The notes under the pieces: model-generated
Database searches by the model: none
Seen by the model: only the letters and a program-made list of their open reading frames with translations
What the model was told of the DNA's origin: nothing
Shown here: in pieces, positions 1-9,898 of the stretch
Layout: the number at the start of each line of letters is the position of its first letter
How positions within the stretch are numbered: the stretch's first letter is position 1
NCBI GenBank assembly: GCA_030267965.1
Contig: BRYA01001016.1
Span: 1 to 64,000, forward strand
DNA: 64,000 nucleotides
From: Triparma columacea
Taxonomy: Eukaryota > Sar > Bolidophyceae > Parmales > Triparmaceae
Reading direction: 5' to 3'
Translations under genes and position numbers: made by a program

Positions 1-494
1 TGACATGTTGTCCATCGAAAGCCCTCGACAGCACCTAAAATTGACCCTAACCCAAATCACCGTTTCCGGTATCTAACCCACCACCTGTAACCCTAACCCT
101 AACCCTAACCCTCATGATACCAACCTTTAACTAAAATATATTCTCCTAACGCTGAACCTCCCTGCAAAACAACAACACAACTCCCCATCAGCCTCACACC
201 TCCCCTCTCCTCCATTTCTCCTCACCTACACAATACACTCAACACATAACACTCTCTTCCCTTACCCTCAGTCTCCCAACCCAATCAAACAATCCTTTTC
301 ATCATTACACACTACTCTAAAATGTATTTCATTTTATTCCAATGCAAAACTGAACTCTCTAGTTTTTCTCCTCCCTCATCTTTCTAATTTGTAACACTCA
401 CTTGTGTTTTACCTATTTTCCTTTTGATCCTTCTTATCATTTTATGTTTTTTTAACTATTTTCCGATCTATGTGTGAATCTTGTTTTTTCACAT
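1..494. other. Gene-free left flank
   Basis: No coding frame or RNA gene is visible. The stretch is AT-rich and pyrimidine-rich on the + strand and contains a telomere-like tract. It probably includes the 3' untranslated region of the minus-strand gene that ends at 495. Confidence 0.5.
88..112 (+). repeat. Telomere-like (CCCTAA)n tract, four units
   Basis: Four consecutive TAACCC units are followed by unique sequence. A degenerate unit (GACCCTAACCC) lies at about 46-56. The C-rich strand reads 5'-3' into the window, the orientation expected at a left chromosome end. The tract is short and ends in unique DNA, so it is a subtelomeric or interstitial remnant rather than a telomere proper. Confidence 0.6.
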
Positions 495-2651
495 TTAAAT
501 CGCTTCACCTTCTTTCTCTTCATCATCTTCCATTGGTACAACACTGCTTACTTTACCCTTCCCACCTCCTACCACTATAATATCTCCACCATCGGCGCCT
601 CCAACACTTGCTCTCCTAATACTTGCTCTCAAAGCACCTGCTAAACCACCCTCAGCTTCAGCATCAACACTTGCTCTCCTCACACTCTCTCTCCTTCTAG
701 CATCTCCATCTGTTGGAATAAAATCAACAGGTACCTTACTCTTCCTCCAATCAGTTAACCACTCTGGCTGATCCTCTTCCCATTTAGCCCAGTTTGACTC
801 AAACCATTTCTTAATTTCTTTTTCAATTGAAACCCAGTGATGTCTTGAACGCTGAACGACTCTAAACTTTACTTTATCATTTTCTCCTTCAAGGAAAAAT
901 GCCATTGTCATATCTTTTGACCTCTGTGTACTCCAGAAGGTGTGCAAGTACTTGCTCTCAATGTTAAAAAAGAAAACAGCAAGGCATATGGTAGTTATTG
1001 GTATGATATACTTCGCTATAAATGATGTAATATCAATTGCTTGCTCGTTAACATGAGGAGAAAATAGATATATATATATTGACACTGGTAGACTTCCTAT
1101 TGTCAATACAAGACCAAACAACCAGTACACTCCCCCAACTTCGTTGGGATGTCGAAAGTGCACCATTGAAGTAAAGTCTACAATGATCTTTACTATCACT
1201 CTGTTAAGAAAGCTAGTCACAACCTCTATGCTTCCCCCTGCTGGAAACCAGTACCAAAAGTCTCCCCTCAATATCTTGACCAAAATGTACTGGCCTAGGT
1301 CAGCTCCAATGTAGAGGATGGCCCAACTACCTCCCATCAACCCAAGAAGGACTATTGTTGTACACCTTATTAGAAGCATTCCTGCAGTGAACAGCAACAT
1401 GGACACAAACACTACTGTTCTCTTGCTTGCTTTTGCAGGTATATATCCATAGAAGTCTGGTGACATTTCTCTCTTACCAGGGTCTGTGTCCCAGTCATAA
1501 CTAATTGTTGCTGAGGTAAAGCCTGTTGTAATTGCTGACACTGCAACTGAAAGCCATGCTGAAGTTCCAACCTCTTTGTCACTTGTTACTATAGCCATGA
1601 GTTGGATAATCACTCCAGGAATTGCCTCAGCAAACATCTCAACCACTTTCATAAGTGTCATCTCATGAAGTGGGGGGGTTGCAACCCCAACCTCTTGCTT
1701 CACCCCAGTTGCTACCCTGTAGGCATCAACCGCAGGCTTGTACCCAAGCAAGATTGGAATCCACTCCCGCAACACCCTCTTCATCCCCAACTTCCTATTT
1801 TGAATCCAAACACCAAGCATCTGACCCCCAATTGACACTACCAAACTTGCCAAAGAAGCTTTGAAGTACCCATACTTCTTATCTTTCCTAAACATGTACG
1901 TCACATACACATCAGTCAGCAAATCAGTCATGCTTGTGAAAGCTCCCACTGTCACCCTCATCTTGACACCCCAAGGGACTTCCTCCATCAGCTTGAAGCC
2001 AATCGTCTCGAGCATAGGTCGGAACCAGCCGTACTCTTTGTCGAGCTCCTTCAGAGCAGGGAACTGGTGCATCCACTCGTCTACAGCAGATTGCACCTGC
2101 GTATTTGTTGCCAATGTCGACGCTAGGCTTTCGCCGATCTCCTTCCCGTCCTTCTTCTCCAGGTCCTTGGCTTCCCCCTCCACCTTCCTCATCCTGTGCA
2201 GCTTGTTCTCAATGATGGCAGCCAGCATCGCCTCGACAAATGTGTACTTTTCGACGACACCTTCCAGAAGCTCGTTCGTCGCAACAAACTCTCCCACGGC
2301 CTCTTCCTTCGTCCTCCCATCCTCCCTTTCCTTCACTGCCAACATCAGGTCTTCCCCCAACTGCTTTCCTCTTTGACCGATAGTTGTGGGACCACTGTCG
2401 ACGAGGGCCATCACCTCCTCGAACCCTTCCTTGACCTCATCTTTCTCTTCGGAGACCTCAATCGCCCCTTCATCCTGAGCCTCAGTGTCGTTCCTCCCCT
2501 TCACAGCCATTTGAGAAACAGCTGGCGAACTTCTCGTTGGGTCGCACACACCGTAATGGGCGCGCTCAGGGCTAGAGGGAAGCTGTGGACCATCGTCGAT
2601 AGTGGCGACATCACCCTCGAGGCCAACATCTGCTTCAACCTCACCCTCCAT
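495..2651 (-). CDS. Multi-pass membrane protein, XK-related-like
   Basis: Intronless 718-codon frame from the ATG at 2651. Residues 1-225 are acidic and soluble. From about 235 there are at least seven hydrophobic segments. Two patches stand out: TDLLTDVYVTYMF (242-254) in the first membrane segment and EMFAEAIPGVIIQL (338-351). A D..TD motif followed by an E..P...QL motif recalls XK-related proteins, some of which take part in phospholipid scrambling; this is a by-eye match and function is inferred only. The C-tail (about 660-695) has one RRES and two RRAS motifs, the consensus for cAMP-dependent kinase. The gene at 9899 is a diverged paralog with the same two patches. Confidence 0.6.
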   Translation of the reverse strand: MEGEVEADVGLEGDVATIDDGPQLPSSPERAHYGVCDPTRSSPAVSQMAVKGRNDTEAQDEGAIEVSEEKDEVKEGFEEVMALVDSGPTTIGQRGKQLGEDLMLAVKEREDGRTKEEAVGEFVATNELLEGVVEKYTFVEAMLAAIIENKLHRMRKVEGEAKDLEKKDGKEIGESLASTLATNTQVQSAVDEWMHQFPALKELDKEYGWFRPMLETIGFKLMEEVPWGVKMRVTVGAFTSMTDLLTDVYVTYMFRKDKKYGYFKASLASLVVSIGGQMLGVWIQNRKLGMKRVLREWIPILLGYKPAVDAYRVATGVKQEVGVATPPLHEMTLMKVVEMFAEAIPGVIIQLMAIVTSDKEVGTSAWLSVAVSAITTGFTSATISYDWDTDPGKREMSPDFYGYIPAKASKRTVVFVSMLLFTAGMLLIRCTTIVLLGLMGGSWAILYIGADLGQYILVKILRGDFWYWFPAGGSIEVVTSFLNRVIVKIIVDFTSMVHFRHPNEVGGVYWLFGLVLTIGSLPVSIYIYLFSPHVNEQAIDITSFIAKYIIPITTICLAVFFFNIESKYLHTFWSTQRSKDMTMAFFLEGENDKVKFRVVQRSRHHWVSIEKEIKKWFESNWAKWEEDQPEWLTDWRKSKVPVDFIPTDGDARRRESVRRASVDAEAEGGLAGALRASIRRASVGGADGGDIIVVGGGKGKVSSVVPMEDDEEKEGEAI

Positions 2652-3261
2652 GATGACCTCGACGGGGTGCTGAAAAAATCTGCGTTACATGTTCGACGTG
2701 CGAAAAAATTGCGGCGCAACGGCGTTAATTGGTGTGAGTAATGGTGCAGTGACTTTAAATTTTCGTACGGACGAATTTAAAAATTAGACAATTTTGTCCT
2801 GGTCAAAAGCATTTCAGAGGGTCTTGTTTTGGGGGCCGATTTCAGACCAGCAGCCCAAGAATGTGGGCCCAACGATGTGTTCCCTTTCCCCTCTTGTGAC
2901 CCTCACGAGCCCTCCTGCACCCTGTACCCCCCTCCTCCGTCCCCCCGACAGCCACTCTTACCTCCTCGCCACCCGCTTTGTCACCCCACTCCTCCAAGTG
3001 TCCCAAGAAGTTCTCCCAACTTCGAGCCTTCGGTGCCTCCTGCAGAGAAATACGCACTTACAGCCGTATAGCGCCACCCAAAATGTAGCTCGCGAGTGTA
3101 TGTCAACGTCTTCAGCACAGACGTCCTGCTTTTTCTGCTTCTCTTGCGCTGTGCAGCTTTAAGAAGCGAACCAAAATTGCCTTCATCACAAACCAAGGAC
3201 AACCACTTTCCCCAATCCGCTTTGCTAAACTAACCCAGGCATATGAACGTTCTAGATCAGT
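2652..3261. other. Intergenic, no supported gene
   Basis: Separates the start of the gene at 2651 from the end of the DHHC gene at 3262, both on the minus strand. Short frames occur on both strands but have low-complexity Pro/Ser composition, no motif and no splice support. It presumably carries the promoter of the XK-like gene and the 3' untranslated region of the DHHC gene. Confidence 0.4.
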
Positions 3262-5116
3262 TCACACATCAACAATTCCAATAATTACGTTATTAACGCC
3301 CACGCTGTGCCCTCCTTGCTGCGTGTCTTCTTCCTCCTTCTCTCCAATTTCGAAGTGTGCCATAGCAGCGTTCTCCTCTGCTCCCTCTTCTTTCCACCTG
3401 TAGCAGTTTGCTATGCACTCCAACCCCGTCATGTCAACGACATCTACTTCCTTCGGTAGCGTCCCGCACAGCCTCTCGAAGCTAACGTGCCGTTCCTCTC
3501 CTTCGTTGGGGAGGAATCCTGTTTTGTTTGGGTTCACAATGAACCTAAGGAATTGAAAGGCTCCAATTCCCTGCCTTTTCTCCTCCGCCCCTTCCCTCCC
3601 AACTTTAGACTCCCCAACAGCACCCACCCACCCCTCCTCCTCCTCCTCTTCCTCCGTGCTTAGTTTCACAAATCCGGCTCCGTGCCCCCTCAGTCTATCC
3701 CTTTTTGCCCTCCTCTCAAAGGATGCCCTCTTCCGCTTCACAACGCCTCTTGACGTCTCACCGTTCATGAAGGTCCTTATTGTCCCCCCTGTGAAGACGA
3801 TCCCAAAGAGAAGCAGCGGAACGGCCAACACTAGAAGCACCCAGTTTACTGCCACCAGCACAACTCCCCCTTCGTCGCCTCCTCCCTCCATCTCTCGCCC
3901 AGCGATAATGAATAAGTACAGCACAATCGCCCCTACGAAAAACTTCTGCAGCCCTGAAGAAATCGTATAGCAGAGGCCTTCCCGCGCGCTTGCCATGGCC
4001 CTTCCCCTGAGCACCAGGGCAAAGACCTCGGCCACTCCCAGTTGCTGTGGTGCCACCGTCCCTCTCAGTCCCTCGAGTCCTTCCATCCGAGCTCTTATGT
4101 TCTTCTCGTTTTGTCTCCTCTCCCGTAGTGCCGCAAAGAACGGGATGCCTATGACCTTGCTTGCAGATGCCACAATAAGTAGGATAATAGCAGGAATGAG
4201 AATCGACTTTGTTAGCATCATAGTCGTCCCATCCACTGTTTTGTCCTTCTTCTCCTCCCTCGCCCCCCCTCCTTCCCCCACTCTCTCCCCCGCCTCCCTA
4301 ACAATGCCCCCAACCCCAACCCCCATCAGCCACATAAACCAAAGGACGCACCAGAGCAGCAAAGCGATGAAGTCCCTCCTGTTCTTGACCCCGATGCAGC
4401 AGCCGAGCCATTCACAGTGGTGGTCATGGATATTGATGCACATATCGCACCAGCGGCAGTGGTGCGTTTCCGGAGGACGATAGATTGCGCACGTCTGGCA
4501 GAATTTGAGTTCGGCGTCCCCTCCGCCGCCGTTCACCCAACTGTACTCCCCCCCAAGGTCTCGGAGCTGTTGAGTAACGTGGTCCGTACGGTATGGGTGA
4601 GAACGAATGTTAGGGGTTGACGATCGACAAGTCGTCTCTCTCCTGCCTCTTCGCTCCTGCCTCTTCACTCCTCTACCATCCCCCCCTCACCTTTACAATC
4701 TTCTTCGCATTACTGCTATCAACAGCCACAGAGCACCGGATGGCCCTGTCGGGTGGATTTCGGAGCAGCATCCCCGGGTCGGAGTACATGACTATCCACC
4801 TCATTCGGAACATCCACCAGCTGTACCAGCCAGAGACCACAGTTGCCATGTAGAAGGGGGGGACTGCAAGGAAGCTCAAGAGCGTCAACATAACCCATAT
4901 CGCCAAAATCTTTACAGTCTTGCCCCGGTTCACCTCAACGGATTGAACCTTGTACGCGTTCCCTGGCAAAAGGAATAGCCACCGAACCAGGTCTCGTTCC
5001 AATTCCACAGGCCTCCTACCCCACGCTTTTCTCAGCTTCCACAGCGGTGTGTTCCGCTTACGTTGCTCCGCGACCAATACCATGTCCATGACCGAAGATG
5101 AACTCGCAGTGGCCAT
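3262..5116 (-). CDS. DHHC-type protein S-palmitoyltransferase
   Basis: Attaches palmitate to cysteines of membrane-associated proteins. Two exons: 5116-4691 (ATG at 5116, 142 codons, ending KIVK before a GTGAGG donor) and a second ending at the stop at 3262. The acceptor is ambiguous: 4566 (124-base intron with a CTAAC branch-like site, preferred) or 4656 (34-base intron); both are in phase. Exon 2 holds the cysteine-rich domain FCQTCAIYRPP..HHCRWCDMC and the catalytic DHHC in DHHCEWLGCCIG, close to the usual DHHCPWVGNCIG. One hydrophobic pair precedes the domain and three or four follow. The cytosolic loop and tail contain Gly/Glu-rich insertions. Length is 576 or 606 residues. Start codons of this gene and the channel gene at 5195 are 78 bases apart, head-to-head. 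Confidence 0.88.
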
Positions 5117-5194
5117 TCGAGGCAACCCTCTCGAAGAGCATCAAATTTTGGTTCAAAGGGTCATTTTTACCTTTCTTCACAAACACAGGTTCAC
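5117..5194. promoter_or_regulatory. 78-base divergent promoter region
   Basis: The only DNA between the start codons of the minus-strand DHHC gene and the plus-strand CSC1-like gene, so both 5' control regions must share or overlap it. No TATA box is evident. Confidence 0.4.
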
Positions 5195-8100
5195 ATGTCT
5201 GACCTCCCAACGACATCTCCGGAGGTAAGAGCTTGTATAGATATGACTCCCGTTCTGTCCATTTTCACTGATAAATAGAAGCCCTAAACCCTCCTCCCCC
5301 ACGTTCCTTGCCTTGCTGTTGCCTTTCTTCTGTTTTAGGAGGAGAATCAGTGGATTGATCACCCTGGAGGCGACGACGAGGCCCCTCCTCCTACTTACGA
5401 GAAGCCCTCTATTGAGCGGGCCTGGCAGTTCTACGAGTCGAACCTTCCCAGGAGGATCAAGGTGTCCAAGGGTGGGGGAGCTGGAGTGGGTGCTAACGGT
5501 ATGCTGCAGTTGGGCGGATCTGCGGGCTCCCAGCAGAGCGAAAAGGTGAGTTTGGGGGGAGGGAGGGAGGCTGGACTGACGGCATCTCTCTCAAACTTCT
5601 CTCATTCTCTCTCTTTCTCTCTTCTCCCTATCTTATTTCTCTTACCCTTCCCCCACCAACCCACAATCCCCCCCCTCCTAGGGAACCGGCTACCGTCTTG
5701 CGAGGCCTGGCGAGACGCATGATCCTGTGTCGGGTGAACCAGCTCGACTCTATGACGTCTGGAACATCTTTGCCTTCTCGCAGCTCGACGAGTTCGGCAT
5801 TGGAATCTCCCTCTACTTTCGTCAGCTCCTCCTGCTCTTCGTCGTCATCGGAGTGTGCGCAGCCGTAAACCTCATGACGATAAGGCATAACTATGAATAT
5901 GTCAACAGCAGGACGGACGATTGTCCGTCAACTCTATATGGTAGCGTTTACGGGGCTGTGAGGGAGGACCTTAAAATGAGCAACCAGGTATGTATGTAGT
6001 ATGTATTCTTCACCATCCTCCTCCCCCTCCTCTCCTCCTTTTCTCACCCCCCCCCCCCCACCCCATCCCATTCGTCTCAGGGAAACGCCGACATTGCCAC
6101 CTGCTGCATTCTGGCTGTCTTTGTCTTGCTTCTAAAACGTTTCGAGGAGGCCAACATTGAGAAGATCGACCTAGCCCAGCAGACCCCCCAGGACTATACC
6201 GTCCGCGTCCGCAACCTCCCTAAGAATATATCCAACCCGGACTACTACCACAAGTTCTTCTCCGAGAAATGGGGCGATGTGGTGTTTGTATCCCTGGCTT
6301 TGGACAATGGCCCCCTCCTCAAGGTCCTCGCTGAGGGTAGGGAGCTGGACGAGGTAATCGAGGCCAAGAGGAACGCCGACGCCTTCGACGTCCTCGCCGG
6401 CAAGGCCGTGCTCAGCCAGGGCGACCTAACCCCCGACCAGGTCAGCAAGCAGAAGTTCGGAATGTACGTCACCACAGAGCTGCTGCAGGAAAAGAAGAAG
6501 GCGATCCAGAATAGGGTCGCAGAGCTGACGAATTCGACCTACAGACCCGTTTGCCTCTACGTCACCTTCAACACGGAGCGTTCCCAGCGTTCCTGTCTTC
6601 GTGACTGTGCGACTGGGCTCATAGAGGAGGTGAGAATGTGTGTGTGTGTACATTTGTCCTTTGTTTGCGTTGAGCGCCTTCCTTACCCCCATTGCGTAAC
6701 CCCCTTTCCTTGCTCGTTTCGTGCTCCTCCATCGCAGTGGACAGGTTGCTCAAACAACAAGGGCCAGATAGACGGTCATGTCCTAAAGGTCGACGAGCCT
6801 GTGGAGCCCTCGGAGGTAATCTACGAGAACCTGCACCTCCACTGGTTCTGGCAGTACTGGGGAATCTTCAAGGCTTACTGCCTGACGTGCGGGATCCTTG
6901 TTGTATCCTTCTTAATCCTCCAGTCTCTCTCCGTCTCCGTTTCCGACGATCCCGGTCCTAGTGCCTCCGAGGCAACCGAGGATTCCGGTGGTTCCGCTTA
7001 CGTCGCCGCGATCGCCGTGTCCTTGATAAACGGTGCTCTCCCCTACACTCTCAAGGTGATAACTCTCAAGCTCGAGGTCCACAAGGACGAGGGGGACGTC
7101 CAGACCTCCATCCTCCGCAAGCTCATGGTCGCCCGATGCCTCAACACCGCCGTCCTCATGTACGTGGTCACCAGCCACACGGCGCAGTTCTCAAAGGCCA
7201 ACCTGGGGCAGGTACAGAGCATCCTGATTGCGGACTGCTTCACGACGCCGGTTATGAGGATACTCAACGTTTACGAACATGTTATGCACAGGGTGGTGGC
7301 GCCGACGAAGAAGACGCAAGCGCAGATGAACGTGCTTTTCAGGGGGGCTTACTGGAATCTCGCTGAGAGGTACACTGACATGGTAAGAAAGAAAAGCTGC
7401 TTTTTGTTGAGCAATTGGGAATCAAGTGCTCAAAAATGCCCCGGCCCTTCGCCTTCTCATACCCTTACACCCTGCCCCCCTCGTCCAGATCAAGACCCTC
7501 TTCGTTGGTCTATTTTACTCCACCATAATCCCCTCCTCCCTCTTCATAACCTCCATCGCCATGCTCGTAACCTACATAGTCGACCGTTACTGCCTCCTCC
7601 GAATGTGGGAGCGCCCCCCAATGTACGACGAGGAGATGGCCTCCTCCTCCCGTAAGATGATGATAGTTTGCGTGTGGGTACACCTATTAATGGCCATGGT
7701 ATTCTTCGCGAACTGGCCTTACGGGAGCGAGGAAAACAAACCGTCGTGCAACATATGGGCGTGCTACGACGACGGTGATGTCTGGACAGACGATCAGAAG
7801 TCCATCGTCCGTACGTACTCCACCTGCGCAATAATAGTATTCCTGCTAATGCTCACGTTCCTATTCTGGAGGAACGTCTTCAAGGTAACCAGGTGTTTCT
7901 TCCAGTCCGTAGACGCCGTTGGCCAAGCCTCAAACGTTGAATTCAGGAACCTCACTGGTGTCTCGGCCTACATACCAAACCTCCGTCGTTCCACCCTAGT
8001 CAACCCACTATTCGCGGCTGACCTAGAAACCGTGCCTAGGGCATACGTGCCCTGCAGAACTCACACACTAGACGGTGCCCCACTCGATCCTTCTGATTTA

Positions 8101-8838
8101 TCCCTAAACTCAAACCTAGACGTACCAAACCTCCAGGACAAGGCCGAGCGCAGTCTCCTCTTCGGCGCTTGCAAGTTCTACCCCCCCGGTATGGTCCAGG
8201 TCCAGTCACCAGTTGGGGGTGTTGTAGGTCAAGTTGTGGGTGGGGGTATGGTTCAAATGACACGTGCCGTTCAGGGCGTCTCCAGGGCAGCGCAGCAGGT
8301 CCAAGGTGTCGGTAGTAGGGCCGCTCAGCAGGTCCTTAGCCCTAGCCAGATGGCCATGCACGGTTTGAGTGGTGGAGGTAGGGGTGGAGGTGGTGGTGGT
8401 GGTGGTGGTAGCATGGGTGTTGTTGGTGGCGGCATGCATAACGCGAGCGGTGGTAACCCATACAGGCAGCAGGGTACCGGTATGCCTCACCCCGTCCCTC
8501 AGAGGCCCTTGCAGCAGGTCTCCGCACCCATGGCAACCGTGGTTGCCGTTGGACCCGTCGTAGGAGGCGGACCTCAGACGGTTCAGGGTGCTGTACCTCC
8601 ACTACCGACGGGTTGGGAGGAGAAGTACTCACCTGACGGTAGGGTTTACTACGTTAACCACACCACGCAAACTACGCAGTGGACTAGACCCATGTACGCG
8701 GTTAGGGGACAGAGGACGGGGAGCAGGGGGGGAGGTACGGGGCTGCCGGGGGGGTGGGAAATTAAGTATAGCGGGGAGGGGAGACCTTATTATGTTGACC
8801 ATAATACGGGGACTACAAGCTGGAACCCACCAGTGTAG
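5195..8838 (+). CDS. CSC1/OSCA-like membrane channel with two C-terminal WW domains
   Basis: Six exons, all junctions phase 0: 5195-5224, 5339-5545, 5682-5987, 6081-6629, 6738-7382, 7489-8838, giving 1028 residues. One membrane segment in exon 3 and one at the start of exon 4 precede a cytosolic domain beginning YTVRVRNLPKN, the RRM-like module typical of CSC1/OSCA/TMEM63 proteins. More membrane segments follow, including the patch WNLAERYTDM. Known relatives are osmo- or mechanosensitive cation channels; that role is inferred. A Gly/Gln-rich linker leads to two WW domains at about 949-982 (LPTGWEEKYS, WTRP) and 996-1028 (LPGGWEIKYS, WNPP), each with both tryptophans and the proline, so the tail should bind Pro-rich partners. 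A polyglycine run at about 8380-8410 lies in the linker. Confidence 0.75.
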
Positions 8839-8968
8839 AAGTGGGGGTGGGGGTGGGGGTGAGGGGGGATTGATGAGGTAAACGAACATATTGGAATGAA
8901 ATTTACACATGAAGGATTTGTTTTGTAAGGTTTTGTTAAAACAGGATATATACTTGACGAATCCCTCT

Positions 8969-9728
8969 TCATCCCTTATCTATTCTAACTTCCCCTCCCC
9001 CATTATCCTCCCCCCCCTCCTCCTCCCCCTCCATTTCCCCCCTAGCTTCTCTTTTAAGTCTTTCAATTTGTTCCCTCTGTTCCTCGCTCAGCCCTTTAAC
9101 CTCCTCCTTCTCAAGGTCCCTACCCCAACCTATACCTCTACCCATGTCGTCGCCTTTCAATGAGATATCTACTAAACGCCTATTCCTCTCGTTCTCTATG
9201 TCTGATGCGTAAGTTGACCACTGGGAAAGGAAGGAGGAGGCCTGGGAGGGGGAAGCTGTGCGGTGTTGTTGGAACTCGGATTTGACGTATGCGTCACCGA
9301 GGGTACGCATTTGGGGAGGGAGGAAACGGTGGAGACGCTGGTTGGTGATGTGAGGGGAGGATAGAAAGGAAGGGAAAGGAGGGGAGGAAGGTGAGGGGAG
9401 GGTGAGTCATGAGGAGTCCTCTTTTTCTCATTAATGCCACATTAGTTATATATTATTGTGTGTGTGATGTATGAGTGTTGTAGGAGTATACACAATAATG
9501 TATATATAATATAAGTGTGTTTATGAGAGTAAAATGTAGGCATAAATATAACAATTGAGTCGATGGGAAGGACACTAAACAGACCATTTATAACACCATA
9601 CGCTATTATTATCACATCGACTCTACACACACGCAATATAAAACACATCATACACGTACAATTATCCTTCTATACAGATGGAGGGGATTTGTGTTCATAT
9701 CTGCAAATGCTCTCTGAAATGCTTTCAT
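8969..9728 (-). CDS. SDHAF3: SDHAF3/ACN9, succinate dehydrogenase assembly factor (LYR protein)
   Basis: Mitochondrial LYR-motif chaperone that helps mature the iron-sulfur subunit of respiratory complex II. Two exons joined in phase 0: 9728-9660 (23 codons, ATG at 9728 with an in-frame stop upstream, ending HLYRRII before a GTACGT donor) and 9337-8969. Across the junction the protein reads LYRRII|RLHRFLPP then MRTLGDAYVKSEF, QASSFLSQWSTYA, which is the diagnostic SDHAF3 order (LYR, LHR.LPP, LGD.YVK.EF, FL..W..Y). Total is 145 residues, near the usual 110-130, with an acidic C-tail. The ATG at 9310 alone would lose the LYR motif. The 322-base intron is long for this window. It shares a 170-base divergent upstream region with the gene at 9899. 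Confidence 0.88.
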
Positions 9729-9898
9729 TCTCTCTCACTCAAATTTGAGCAGTTGATTACTTTCTCTTCCTTTGACCGTTTTTACACTTAGAAATAAATT
9801 CGGCGGCATTATCTCCCCTATCAAATCCTCTCCTCATCGTTTGTCCTGCATTAACTCACCCATAAGACAAGAACAGAACCCCCCTCACCCGAGCCCAA
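9729..9898. promoter_or_regulatory. 170-base divergent promoter region
   Basis: Lies between the start codons of SDHAF3 (minus) and the XK-like gene (plus). AT-rich in its left half and C-rich just before the plus-strand ATG. No defined box recognised. Confidence 0.35.

Noticed and set aside
2794..3202. Short frames of about 70-120 codons on both strands
   Set aside because: Pro/Ser- or Arg/Gly-rich low-complexity composition, several mutually overlapping, no motif and no splice partner.
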